Of a stretch of DNA of 64,000 bases, positions 34,460-45,739 are shown piece by piece (position 1 is the first letter of the stretch; the number at the start of each line of letters is the position of its first letter). The position numbers and the translations under genes were made by a program. The notes under the pieces were generated by a model that searched no databases, was not told the origin of the DNA, and saw only the letters and a list, made by a program, of their open reading frames with translations. The DNA comes from Papio anubis. Lineage: Eukaryota > Chordata > Mammalia > Primates > Cercopithecidae. The DNA is taken from the NCBI RefSeq assembly GCF_008728515.1, contig NC_044991.1:41620968-41684967 (forward strand). Reading direction: 5' to 3'.

Positions 34460-35535
34460 TAAACAATCACATATGAAACACTTAGAATTGTGCTTGACAC
34501 TTAGAAAGCCCTAAACTGTAATCACTATTATTACATATTGTTTCTGCCTCCTCTTACCCATCTGCACTGCCACCATGTGGCATGATGGTCTACCCATAGG
34601 TAGCATCAGGACTCAACTGCTGGATGTGATGATAACACTTAACCTAGAGAGGTTGCAAGACCAGCCTGAAGGCCAAGAGTCCGATGGAAGAGGCAACACT
34701 ACTAGGCCTGCCCTTAGTGCTGAAAGATGTGGTCACGAGGTAGCATCAACTACGGTGCCTTCCTGGAGAAGCCAGGACTATTTTGAGCAGGCAGTGCCTG
34801 GGTTCATCTCCACGCTACATTTCATTCTGTTTTAGCCCTTCATGCTCAGCTTGGTTCTACGTGCATGAAAATTGATGGCCAATATGATGTGAAGCTAACA
34901 ATTAATGGTTCAGATTATAAGTACTGGAGGCATCAGAGCAAAAGAAAGCAGCCTGGGAGGATGAATGAGGTTTGGAGAGGCGAAGGGAAGACTGAAAGGA
35001 CATGGCTTTCCAGAAGCCAAGAGAGAGAAGTCTAGGCTGTCTCCTTGTGTCTGGGTGAAAAGACAGGCTGAAGCCAGAGAGAACCATTAGGAAAGCAGTG
35101 GGAAATCAGGTTCGACAGGTCATCAGGAGCCAGGTGAGGGACGGCCTTGGAGTCAGACAGAGAGAGATACACATTTGAGATGTGTAGGAAACTGGGGCCA
35201 GGAATGTCATTGAGCAGAGGAAATTAAAGGACTTATTCTATCAGTAACCTGCAAGAGAGATGGAAGGGGCTGGGGGCCTGGAGGCTGCTACAGCAAGTAC
35301 CCTGACATTGGGGAATTCTGGAATTGTGAGACACAGAGAGATTTGATTTGAAAGGAAAATCAACAGAACTTGATACCTAACTAGATATGGGGAAGGAGAG
35401 GCAAAAACTACCTTTAGATACCTAACTAGATATGGGGAAGGAGAGGCAAAAACTACCTTTAAACAGAAATAAGGAAGACGGCGTGATGTCTTTCATAAGG
35501 ACAGCTTCTCACATTGTTGTCGAGATTCTAGATGG
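34460..35535. other. Unique intergenic sequence with a recent tandem duplication
   Basis: No gene was recognised. The open frame 34575-34835 has no known domain. 35040-35340 is purine-rich and may be a worn L2-type sequence. Confidence 0.4.
35372..35461. repeat. 45-bp perfect tandem duplication
   Basis: GATACCTAACTAGATATGGG starts at 35372 and again at 35417. The two 45-bp units are identical at every base, which indicates a very recent event or an assembly artefact. Confidence 0.97.
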
Positions 35536-35539
35536 TCTC

Positions 35540-35860
35540 AACCTTGGCTGCACCATTGAATCACCTGGGGATCTTGTTAAAATGCAGATTGATTCCGTGA
35601 ATCTGGGGTGAAATTCTGCATTTTTAACAAGTACTCAAGGGATGCTGATGCTGCTGGCCCACAGATCGACCATACTTTGAGTATCAAGATTTTGAAATTT
35701 TCAACTTCATTGTGTATGAGACTCTCCTGGAGAGCCTTTAAAAATCCAAATACCCAGGCCAGGCCATTGAAATCAGAATGTATAGGGTAGCGGATACGGG
35801 CATCAGGATTTCTAAAACTCTCCAGGTGATTCATGTGCACAGCCTAGGTTCACATCAGCT
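35540..35860 (+). mobile_element. MER5A/MER5B-type hAT remnants (two adjacent)
   Basis: 35540-35690: GAATCACCTGGGGATCTTGT, TTCTGCATTTTTAACAAGTA, GATGCTGATGCTGCTGGCCC and CATACTTTGAGTA follow MER5A order. 35710-35850: ACTCTCCTGGAGAGCC and CTCTCCAGGTGATTCATGTG suggest a second copy. Confidence 0.8.
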
Positions 35861-35864
35861 TTAG

Positions 35865-36640
35865 AGTCTCTCACTTTCAGAGGTTAAAGAACATATTTTA
35901 ATCTTCAAAGTTTTCTCGAATAGGGAAATGACTTTCCTAAGATTCTTTTTGGAGTGGTTCAACATTTAGCCTTTTTAAACCTGTGTGCACCCGATAATCA
36001 GCAGCAAAAATCAAATTGTCCCTTAAGATGCAAGGTACCGAAGCGAAATAACTGGCAGTAGATCTTTAGTGCTACTGCAGTGAGAATATTTTTTTGACTG
36101 CATATTGGGAGATATCTTGCAACGCCTGCAAATCCTGGTGATTTATGAGCATGAATGCGCAGTGCCGAAGCTGCTGAATTGCCTCAGCTCATCAAAGAAG
36201 CTTCTCTGAGAGTTATTTTGAAGACCTCCTGCTGTGTCTTCAGTTCCCGTTTCTGTACATCCATCTCTGAATGGTCAGGGCTCCTGCTTCCCACACCCCA
36301 GCAGGGTGGACTCGGCCCCCTCTCCTGATTAATTTTCATCATGCTGGAAAAACACACAGAAAAATCCTACACTGAGTAGCAATTAAAGTACTTTACAATA
36401 GACTGCAAATTGTGGTTATAAAAGAGTGTTCCTCCCATGGCTTTTTCCCAGTGCCCTGGAATTTATAGCAAGTGGCCTTCATCCTATTGGGTATTAGAAT
36501 TACACAACGCCTGTGCTGGGCAGAGAAATTTAAGAGGCAGGGCAAGACCCTCACCAAATGCATAGGCCCCTTTTAATCTGATTCTTCTGGGCAGCCAGGC
36601 TGAGCTATAATTAGAGCAACAGCATTTCCGCATATGTGCA
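35865..36640. other. Unique intergenic sequence, candidate conserved non-coding DNA
   Basis: No repeat was recognised. 36320-36430 contains GATTAATTTTCATCATGCTG, GCAATTAAAGTACTTTACAA and TTGTGGTTATAAAAG, with homeodomain-, TATA- and RUNX-like words. Confidence 0.4.
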
Positions 36641-36644
36641 TGGA

Positions 36645-36820
36645 GAGGCAGTGTGGTATCATGCAAAAGGCCCTAGTCCAGGAGCGAGGAGACCCCAGTT
36701 TGCACTTGAGTCTTGAGTTTTAGTGCTGGAGTTTCCTCATTTGTAAATCTGGAATTACATTATCTCTCTTGTGGGATTATTAGGGTCGAGAACATGCTGT
36801 AAGTGTTTAACAATAGCTCT
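36645..36820 (+). mobile_element. MIR
   Basis: GGCAGTGTGGTATCATGCAA, GAGTTTCCTCATTTGTAAAT and GTGGGATTATTAGGG follow MIR order. Confidence 0.75.
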
Positions 36821-37128
36821 CTGGGAAAAAAACAACACAAAACAAAACCTGATTTGTACTATTTGTCCATTTCCATGGTGTAAATACTCCCACCACGGCC
36901 TGTTTCGAACCACCCACCTGATATGATTGAACACAGAGTTGGGAAGAGGTGCACAGTAGCACATTACTCTGTAGTATTTCAGACACAATAGACGTAAATA
37001 ATGTCAAGCACATGGAGAATAAAAAATGTAAAATGTAGTAAAATATAAACATATATAAAAATATAAATATGTAAAATACAAAATGTAGTAAAATAATTAG
37101 GAAGTGGTGAGTTTTTAGTATTTATTCC

Positions 37129-37421
37129 TTTTTTTTTTTTTTTTTCTGAGACAGAATCTTGCTCTGTCCCCCAGGCGGGAGTGCAGTGGTGCACTCTCAG
37201 CTCACTGCAATCTCCACCTCCTGGGTTCAAGCGATTCTCCTGCCTCAGCCTCCCGAGTGGCTAGGATTACAGGCATGCACCAGCATGCCCGGCTAAATAT
37301 TTTTATTTTTAGTAGAGGCAGGGTTTCACCATGTTGGCCAGGCTGGTCTCGAACCCCTGACCTTGTGATCCACCCACCTCGGCCTCCCAAAGTGCTAGAA
37401 TTACAGATGTGAGCCACCGCC
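37129..37421 (-). mobile_element. Alu, minus
   Basis: Poly(T) at 37129-37145, then an inverted full dimer ending at GTGAGCCACCGCC. The 5'-most bases of the Alu are missing. Confidence 0.94.
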
Positions 37422-37516
37422 TTATTTTTGTTTTTAATATAACTGACTTGATTGTAAATTTAAGTAGTTTTTTTCCTAATGGCTGCTTTTAAAACCAGCT
37501 CACAAGATTCCTAAAA

Positions 37517-37652
37517 AAGGCTAGACATGGTAGCTCATGCCTGTAATCCTAGCATTTTGAGAAGCTGAGGAAGAAGAATCACTTGAACCCAGGAGTTTGA
37601 GAACAGCCTGGGCCACATAGTGAGACCCTGTCTCTATTTCAAAAATTTTTTT
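37517..37652 (+). mobile_element. Alu left monomer (FLAM-type)
   Basis: A single arm from GGCTAGACATGGTAGCTCAT to CCTGTCTCTATTTC, without a right arm. Confidence 0.85.
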
Positions 37653-37659
37653 TAAATTA

Positions 37660-38180
37660 AAAACTCAGCTCTCACAAGCCTGTAGAAACTGGTTTGACTA
37701 TACTCTTGCAATGGTGTTACCAAAATGCCAGGGGTTCAGTCTGAGTCTGGATGCTTGCCACACAGAAAGTCAGTCTCCAAGATCATGAATATTGTCAGGG
37801 AGGAAGGCTTTTTATTTCAGTGCTGCAGCAGAGGAGATGGGAGATAACTCTCAAATCCATCTCCCTAACTGACTAAAACTGGGTATTTATATAGCAGAGA
37901 AGGAAGGTAGCAATGTGTGGGAAAACAGGAATTAGGGAAGAGTAAGGAAAAGGAGTTTCAGTTCCTTGATACCATCTGGGAGGCCTGAGGGTTGGTTTCC
38001 AGAGGAGAGGAGGCTCAGACAAGACAAATGTAAGTTTCGGGTTTAAGACTAGGAGGGTCAATTTCTATGTTTATCCAAAAACAAAGTAACAACAACAACA
38101 AAAAAGAAACTCTATGGGAAAATTGGGTCAGTTTCAACAGTTTAAAGAAATAACTTGTAAAACCATTAGCACATTCATCA
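37660..38180. other. Unique intergenic sequence
   Basis: No gene was recognised. 37690-38060, around AAAATGCCAGGGGTTCAGTC and GGGTATTTATATAGCAGAGA, may be an unidentified old LTR, but I cannot assign it. Confidence 0.35.
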
Positions 38181-38186
38181 GTCATT

Positions 38187-38485
38187 TGTATTAGTTTGCT
38201 CAGGCTGCCATAACAAAATACCAGACTGGATGACTCAACAGAAATGTATTTCTGATAGTTCTCAGCAATGCTTGGATCTGGATGTCCAAAATCAAGGTGC
38301 TGGCAGGTTGATTGCACCTGAGGTCTCTCTTCTTGGCTTGCAGATGGCCACCATCCTCACATGGCCTTTTCTCTATGTGTGCATCCTTGGTGTCTCTTCC
38401 TTCAAATACACATCAGGAGTTAGGGCTTCAACATATGACTTTGTTGCCAGGGGAGGGGTACACAAGTTAGTCCATAATAGCACTT
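38187..38485 (-). mobile_element. MLT1-type MaLR solo LTR, minus, internally deleted
   Basis: It runs from TTGTATTAGTTTGCTCAGGC through CCATAACAAAATACCAGACT, CAAGGTGCTGGCAGG and CATCCTCACATGGCC to TTAGTCCATAATAGC. It is shorter than the 23-kb copy. Confidence 0.78.
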
Positions 38486-38894
38486 AGTAAATATTGGCTG
38501 AATATAAATCTAAATAGTGAACAGCTCAACAATGAGCTGAGAAGCCGTTTTCTCTTTATGGGAATTATTACCTTAGATCCTGTAGGTAAAAGAATGACTT
38601 AGGCTATGCCCCAGAAAACCCGGATGGAGGGTCTGCCCTCACTATGCTGAGACTCATATATAGAGGGATCAGTAATGTAGAAAGGACTATACAAATGGAA
38701 GATGTTATTGTTGTTATTGATATAGCTGCGTTATTTCCTTTTCTACCATGACTGGTTTTTGTGGTTGTTATTTTGGTAGCAGTTAAGATGTCTCCCCTAA
38801 CTCAAGCATGCCTTTACGGATGTTGTGCAGGGAACAGTTCATCACTGGCTGTGATTATTTATGTTTTGTGCATTTTTAAAATTTTGTATGTCTA

Positions 38895-39060
38895 GAGGCT
38901 GGGGAGCACAGAGGTTAAGAGTTCAATATCTAAAGCCGGAGTGCTTAGATTTTAATCTCGCCTCCACAATTATATTGCCCTTGGTAGAAATCAATCACAG
39001 GTATTCTCACATCACATTATGGTTGTTGCAGAAATTAAAGCCCACCATCAAAGCCCACCA
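38895..39060 (+). mobile_element. MIR
   Basis: GAGCACAGAGGTTAAGAGTT, GGAGTGCTTAGATTTTAATC and the following phrases follow MIR order. Confidence 0.7.
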
Positions 39061-39064
39061 GGAA

Positions 39065-39800
39065 CACAACCATGGTCCAAACGTTTAGGTGTATTTAGGT
39101 GGCTGCACTGAAGGGCAGACCAAGCCAGGGGAGCCGTGGGATGTCAGGGCAAGGAGGAGTTAGAGTGGGATTCTTGTGGGACCGTGCTTCTTGTGAGTGC
39201 TTCCAGGAGGTCTTAAGGAGCGGGACAGGGACAGGTTTTGAACTGGGTACTGTAAAGGGAAGTCATTCAGTGATTGGGTGTCTAGGTAATTTTTATTAAA
39301 GCAAGGCGAGGGCTGTAACTGATCAAGAAGCAGCAGTCACTTGTGTCTGTTGTAAGAGGAAGGTGGTTTGTGGCTCTAGAAAGCATCCTTGTCTTCATCT
39401 TACGTAAATTATGGTCACACAGTGAACTTATCTGATCATCATTTATATTTTGTGAGTCTTGTTTATTTCAACTGGATCATTACAGCCTAGCTGCTTCCAG
39501 GGCTGCTTTCTCATCATCATCTTGAAATACCGTTTATTCTCGTCACTACAGAACTATTATCATAGTTATTAAATAAGTGGCTATTTAATACATGAGTACA
39601 GAAGCACATATATTACCGTATCAAAAATATTTTATGCTAGGTGTTGTCTAGATTGAAATAGAAACCATTTTATGATATATACATACATATATAATATCTT
39701 AACAAGTATATTTCAGTGCATTTTAAAACATCATTGTGAAAAAGGATCCATAGGCTTCATTCAACTGTTCAAAGTGTCCATAGAATCCAAAAATTTCAGA
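39065..39800. other. Unique intergenic sequence
   Basis: No gene was recognised. 39100-39300 is G-rich (GCCAGGGGAGCCGTGGGATG), resembling a worn L2. 39680-39700 is (TACATA)n-like. Confidence 0.4.
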
Positions 39801-39804
39801 CTGA

Positions 39805-39930
39805 CAGTCTAACCCTCTCATTCTATAGATGAGAAAACTGAGGTTTAGGGAAGGCAAATGACTTGCCTAAGATTATATTACAAGTTAGTGGCAAAGCAGA
39901 AGTTAGGATCCAGTTCTTTTTCCTAGAAGG
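39805..39930 (-). mobile_element. MIR fragment, minus
   Basis: TCATTCTATAGATGAGAAAA, CTGAGGTTTAGGGAAGGC and ATGACTTGCCTAAGATTATA match antisense MIR. Confidence 0.8.
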
Positions 39931-39934
39931 CAGC

Positions 39935-40570
39935 AAAGAAGGAAAATAATAAAAAGGACATGCACTTTGGAAATTGACAGATCAGCATTTATTGTATAAT
40001 TATACTGTCTTAGCTTGGGCCCTTTCAGAAATAAAACATGTGACAAATATTCCTTTTAACATTTTACTGTGGGTTCCAATCCCAGGGCAGTAAGAGTGAG
40101 GAGGAAAGAAAGGTGAGAGAGGCATAGAAGGAGAGCAAATACAAGGGGGTGAATTAATGAGCAGACCACAAAAGGACACAGGCTGTCATTCAGTCACAGA
40201 GGAGGCACAGCAGCAGCAAAGGGTTGAGGTCACAATCCTAAGTCCAGGGCGTGGAACACACTATCTTCACACTCCCAGGGTAGGGCAACCGTGATGAGTT
40301 GGCAAGAACACATTCATGGATTAGCACGAGATAAGTTAATGGTAATGGCAGCAAGATTCTCCATGGAGAGAAATTTGAAACTGAGGAAATGTGAAAAGGT
40401 ACATAAGGTGGACCTAATGTGAATATCTATCTCATGCCATTGTTGTGAGGATTAGAAATAAAGCACCAAGCCCAAAAGAAAATCCCATTACTGGCAGCTA
40501 TCTCTACAATCTTTCCAATAGTCTTTCCACCATACCACAGAGTACGCTGGCTTTTCTCCAGAAACTCAGA
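39935..40570. other. Unique intergenic sequence
   Basis: No gene or clear repeat was recognised. Confidence 0.4.
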
Positions 40571-40575
40571 CTATT

Positions 40576-40998
40576 TTACCATCTTTTACTCAGAAGTGAT
40601 TCTCAGACCTGCCTGCACACCTGGGTAATTTTTTTTTTTTTGAGACGGAGTCTCACTCTGTCGCCCAGGCTGGAGTGCAGTGGCCGGATCTCAGCTCACT
40701 GCAAGCTCCGCCTCCCGGGTTTACGCCATTCTCCTGCCTCAGCCTCCCGAGTAGCTGGGACTACAGGCGCCCGCCATCCCGCCCGGCTAGTTTTTTTTTT
40801 TTTGGTTTTTTTTTTTTTGTATTTTTTTAAGTAGAGACGGGGTTTCACCGGGTTAGCCAGGATGGTCTCGATCTCTTGACCTTGTGATCCGCCCGACTCG
40901 GCCTCCCAACACCTGGGTAATTTTTAAAAATACTGATATCTGGGTCCCACCCCACTGATTCTGGTTCATTTAGTTTGAGGTATACCCTGGACATCCAC
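40576..40998 (-). mobile_element. MER5-type hAT remnant split by an AluY
   Basis: GTGATTCTCAGACCTGCCTG (left) and CTGATATCTGGGTCCCACCC plus GATTCTGGTTCATTTAG (right) form one MER5-like unit, interrupted by the Alu insertion at 40629-40909. Confidence 0.65.
40629..40909 (-). mobile_element. AluY of the Old World monkey type, minus, slightly 5'-truncated
   Basis: The inverted copy carries AGTGGCCGGATCTCAGCTCA, CGGGTTTACGCCATTCTCC and CGCCCGGCTAGTTTTT, diagnostic of cercopithecid AluY. About 36 bp of the Alu 5' end are missing. A perfect 17-bp target duplication, ACACCTGGGTAATTTTT, lies at about 40617-40633 and 40910-40926. The middle A-rich region has expanded to TTTGG-interrupted T-runs at 40792-40830. 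Confidence 0.94.
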
Positions 40999-40999
40999 T

Positions 41000-42480
41000 G
41001 ACCTCAAAGGAAGGTTGGCATGATGATTACAAATGCTTAAATGCCAAACTGAAAACGTGTGGTCTCTTTAATGGGTCTTGATTTTATTCCTCAGTTCAAC
41101 TCCTTGGACCCATTTTGCTTGAAAATTCCACTCTGACTATACCTTGTGCATGGCCTGGGCCAAAGGTGCCCTGATTTTCTTCTCATTCCCTCACCCAAAT
41201 ATATATTTATGTTCATAGACAGTAGGAATGGGTCAAGAAGACTCAAGGAAGATGCTTCTGCTCCTACCAACTTCATGGCAGGCAGTACGCTCAAGGTATT
41301 TCCATCTATGTGTGTGAATGACACCCTTGCGAACTGTGGCCCTCTTCTAGGCATTGCCAAGGAATAAATCTAAACCCTAGGAATAAATCTAAACTAAAAA
41401 TAAAATTTTAGGAACCATTGCTAATTGAAGATCACTCAGGAGTGAAAATGAAAACCATCTAAAATTATCAATAAACTACAGAATTAAAGGAACCTAGAGT
41501 CACAGGATCTCAGCCGCTGGCGAGAGGGGTGAATCACTTGGATGGATCCCTCTCCACCTTGCATGCATTCTCTTTTACAACATCCACGCAGATATATTAC
41601 CAGAAGCATTTGATTTGCATAAATAGTTTAAACCCCAGCTTTTCAAAAACACATCTATTGGGTAAAGTGTGGGCAACCTGAGGGCATCATGAAGTTTGTC
41701 AGGTGACAGTGATGTGAACTACAACAAAGCTGCCTGTTGTAATAATCAACAGTCAAGGAGGCATCGCTATTCTACACACAGATACAGAAGGAGATTGTTA
41801 TTCGGGAGGTGTGTCAAGAGCTACCTTATTGCTATTCAAAAGGCACTTTCTCATTTGAAGAAGTTGAGAAAATCAATATGCTGTAGTGACTGAAGCATTC
41901 AAAGGCTCAAGACACAATAGAGGAAGAGTCCTCCGCCCCAAAGCCACAGATCAAAATCAAAGCCCTGGGCCTGCTTGTAAGAGCGGAGGCTTGGAAAATC
42001 CACACAGCAAGAGCTTGGCCATGTTCCCCAGAGACACAGAAGGTTGTGGTTATTTCAAGGAATGAAAGGAACATCAGAAAGTTTAAAAATAGGCATTTGA
42101 ACTTTAGAATAGCTATCTTAAGTCAATGGAAGCTTTTGAGAAGTCCATCATTTGATAGTGTGTTTGCATGTGCGTGCACAGCCATGCATCTGTGAACTCC
42201 TGCCATTAACAAGACCTGCTCTATCCAAGATCAGCAATGCATAATTTTTCTTTATTCTTAACAGAAATATCATTCAAACTAGACATGGAAATATAAGAAA
42301 AGAGATGTGCTGACATCACACAGTTCCTTAAAAAATTCACTTGCTTAGTTTGCTATTCGGACATATGAAAGCCTATCCAGAATTTATTACCCTTCATTTT
42401 TGTCATAAAATTATTTATGGAGTGCCTGCAATTCTCAGGTGACTATGGTAAGGACTGTGATTGAAACACATCTTTGCAAC
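41000..42480. other. Unique intergenic sequence
   Basis: No gene was recognised. The overlapping open frames at 41091-41367 on both strands lack known homology. Confidence 0.4.
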
Positions 42481-42532
42481 TTTAATATTCCGTTCAATTC
42501 AAACCAGGAATACAGCTTTGTGCTGGGCACCT

Positions 42533-42640
42533 GGGTGACCAACTGTCCCAGTTTGCCTGGAACTGTCCTGGCCTTGGTATTGAACATCTGTATCCCAGGA
42601 AATTTCTCAGTCTCAGGCTAACTGGGACAGTTGGTGACCC
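42533..42640. mobile_element. Short DNA-transposon remnant with terminal inverted repeats
   Basis: GGGTGACCAACTGTCCCAGT at 42533 is repeated in inverted form as AACTGGGACAGTTGGTGACC at 42620. The ~21-bp inverted repeats differ at one base and enclose about 66 bp. Its dense CTGTCCC/GGGACAG words resemble a mammalian palindromic MITE family whose name I am not certain of. Confidence 0.8.
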
Positions 42641-42644
42641 TACT

Positions 42645-43005
42645 GGACACTGAAGAAGTTGCCAAAGAAGGAAAATTTCCAGAATTTATGGAGCTCTGGA
42701 GAAATTTATTTGGAGAAAAGGAAATTCATATATTAAACTGTCAGTATTACAGTTTATATTCAAGAAAAAATATGATTAACATAAGCCTAGCCTATGTTTA
42801 ACATGGAGTAATATTAAAAATAAGTGCTATACAAGCGCTTATAGAAATAAGTGCTTCAAAGGAAAGAAACGTAAGTTTGTGTTAATGTTTGTGGAATTTT
42901 TCAAGTGTTGGGTCAAATATTTATTGTGAGACAAGCCTGGTGCTGAGCAGGGTGTATAACGTTGAACAAGGCATAACTAGCCTAGACTTTTAGTTTCTAG
43001 TCCCC
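42645..43005. other. Unique AT-rich intergenic sequence
   Basis: No gene was recognised. There is a short internal repetition of AAGTGCTATACAAGCGCTTA and AAATAAGTGCTTC at 42821-42857, with a palindromic AAGCGCTT-like core. Confidence 0.4.
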
Positions 43006-43009
43006 ACAC

Positions 43010-43200
43010 CACTAATTGTCCCATTATCATGAGCAAATCAATGTCTCTGCATCTTTGTTTTCATATCTATAAAATGGGCATTACAATATCACCTGCCTTG
43101 TATACCCTCTAGGCATGTTGGGAGAATCCAATGAGATGAGAAGTATATATAAAACCATTTTGAAAACTACAGAATACAGTACAAATATAAGGGCTTAGGT
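43010..43200 (+). mobile_element. MIR
   Basis: GAGCAAATCAATGTCTCTGC, TCATATCTATAAAATGGGCA and GGAGAATCCAATGAGATGAG follow MIR order. Confidence 0.78.
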
Positions 43201-43244
43201 GACATTGTTACTATTGCTGATGGACAAAAAACAAATCTACCATG

Positions 43245-43455
43245 TGACTTCAGTGATCTAGAACTGTATTGGCCAATAATGATTATTCAAATCTAAATTT
43301 ATTGAAGTTGAATAAAAATTTTAAAAGTTAGTTTCTCACTTACCCTAACCACATTCAAGAGCTCAAATACTATATGTGGCTGGTGGCTTCTGTGGTGGAC
43401 AATGCAAAGAAAATGCCATTACCACAGAAAGTTTCACTGGGCAGTGCCGGTACAG
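43245..43455 (+). mobile_element. DNA-transposon remnant (hAT/Tc-type)
   Basis: GAACTGTATTGGCCAATAAT at the left and CTATATGTGGCTGGTGGCTT near the right are words of a common nonautonomous element that I cannot name with certainty. The centre is deleted. Confidence 0.55.
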
Positions 43456-43639
43456 ATATAAGTGATTGACATTTTATATCTTGAATATGGTGATAATATG
43501 TCTTTGAAGTGGGAGTATTTCTAGATAAAAGCAGAAAAGTCATTAGGACTCTAAGCTGTCTAACGTTAACTCAAATTGTCGCGGTCATTACTGCTGCTCA
43601 CCACATATTCTAATTCTCCTTCTCTCCTGGGCACCTGTT

Positions 43640-44010
43640 AACACTGCACTTCTTAAAGCTCTTCTGGTTGATTGGGAACACATGGCCAATTCTGGACAAT
43701 GAGCTCTGAGCACAAATGATGTATGTCACCTGCATGCTGAGCACTTAATCATTGCTGGGAATCCCTCCAAAGCTTCATTCTTCTGTCGTTACTGGAAGCA
43801 TCCCAGATAAAGGCTGTCAGTCAGCCTGAGTTCTGCAGGGAGAACTACACAGAAGCACAGTTTATTTCCCAACTGACCCCTGATGGACATGGAGAAGGAG
43901 CAAGAATTAACTTTTGTTGGTGGAAGCTATAGAAATTTAGGGGCTAAATTAAATTTAGAAATGTAGGCTATCTGTTATTTTGGCATAGGCTAGCCAATCC
44001 TGACTCATGC
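43640..44010 (+). mobile_element. Old MLT1-type LTR remnant
   Basis: ACATGGCCAATTCTGGACAA, then TTAACTTTTGTTGGTGGAAG, then CTGTTATTTTGGCATAGGCT and TAGCCAATCCTGACT. This is the 3' architecture of old MaLR LTRs. Confidence 0.55.
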
Positions 44011-44014
44011 ATTA

Positions 44015-45430
44015 ATCTTGAGGTAAGAACAAAAAGAGACATAATTAGCTAGGTCTACTAACCCTAGTTATTCTCTAGCTGTAGCCGTTCACCAGACAAA
44101 CACAATCATACAGATCCACATGTACATGTAATAAAAACAGAACAGAACAAAAAGGATACAGCACAACCCCACCTCCCCACATATGCATTCAAGCTGCTCT
44201 GCCTCACTTCCTTGCCAAGAGGAGATTCAACGCCATGTGTAATTCATTTATCACCGCCCAATTTTAGAATACAGTACAACATTCTCATTTTCTTCTGTGA
44301 GGCCCGAAATAGTACAGTTTCATGAGGACTAAAATTGTTGTAACTGGAACCTGGATTTTCCAGAAAGAAGTTCATACACTTCTGGTCATTGTCTCTCCAA
44401 CTGTGAAATGGACGAAGCAAGGACAGCATGAGCCATCTCACACATTGACGGAAGGTTTTTCCTTCCTAAAAGGAAGCACGGAATGTGGTGAGTTAATGAA
44501 AGAAAGTACTTAATTTTTGAAGAATGAAAGGAGATATATTGGTACAAATTACTCACGTTCTGCTGCCTAATCACAAAGCAAAGATTCTCTTTTAAAAACC
44601 CAGGCAGCAATTTCACTTTTGAAACACATTGAATATTATACTAAAGGGGTGCCATTGGGAAAACTTTGGGAAGAAACTGCAGACATCTTCTCTTTGTGTG
44701 TGAATACATGGAAGGGTCTCCATGGATGAGTATACAATACTGTGCCTGGTGCTTTTACTACTATTCATCCACATTGCTTCACCCAGTGTCCATCCACTGC
44801 TCCCTCCTCACTTCCTCCTGCCACTCAATCCTGTAAAACACAGCCTGTTTGTATGACTATTTGCTATTATAACAATGAAGTATTCACATGGAAAAATGAA
44901 AGAAATAAATACACGTGAAGTGCCTACTTTGAGTGCTACATGCAAGGCCTCTTCCCTTCACATTAGCTTTTGAACCTTCCTAAAAAACCCAAGAAGTAGC
45001 TCATATTATCTCCAATTTTCACATGAGAAAACCAAAGCTGAGAGATGTGGCATAACATGTGTGTAACAGATTCACCATTCACATTTTCCCATCTACCTAC
45101 AAGCCAGGGGCTTCCTATGCCAAGCACCTGTTACCCTCTGCCAGGGGCTTTTTCTGGCTTCAAAAGCAAGCCCAGCCCACACACAGAGCAGAGCAGAAAA
45201 GCCAGAAAGTTAAAGCACCTGGGTGGGTGCTCAGCAGCCCCATGGATGGGTGTCAGTGAATGAATACCCCAGCCTTCTCTCCTACTATGTGGGATAACAC
45301 TGAGACAGGGCCTCCCAGATTTCCCCAGCAGGAGTGAACCCTAGTTGCCACAGGAGTGAACTGCTCATTAACACATCTCTGTAGGCCTCCTTCCCTTCCT
45401 GTCTCACTTCCACACCCCCATACCAGTGCT
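44015..45430. other. Unique intergenic sequence (one weak MIR-like stretch)
   Basis: No gene was recognised. 44935-45075 (CTCCAATTTTCACATGAGAA, AACCAAAGCTGAGAGATG) is a weak antisense MIR. 45050-45260 is relatively GC-rich with short open frames and no homology. Confidence 0.4.
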
Positions 45431-45434
45431 TCTT

Positions 45435-45737
45435 CTTTTTTTTTTTTTTTTTTTTTTTGATAGAGTCTCACTCTGTCACCCAGGCTGGAGTGCAATGGCA
45501 CGATCTCGGCTCGCTGCAACTGCCACCTCCCAGGTTCAAGCGATTGTCCTGTCTCAGCCTCCCGAGTAGCTGAGATTACAGGCGCATGCACCCACTCTCG
45601 GCTAATTTTTGTATTTTTAGTAGAGATGGGGTTTCACCATGTTGGTCAGGCTGGTCTCAAACTCCTAACCTTGTGATCTGCCTGCCTCGGCCTCCCAAAG
45701 TGCTGGGATTGCAGACATGAGCCACCGCATCTGGCCA
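45435..45737 (-). mobile_element. Alu, minus
   Basis: Poly(T) at 45437-45459, full inverted dimer. An imperfect target duplication, ACCAGTGCTTCTT/ACCAGTGTTTCTT, flanks it. Confidence 0.95.
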
Positions 45738-45739
45738 CC

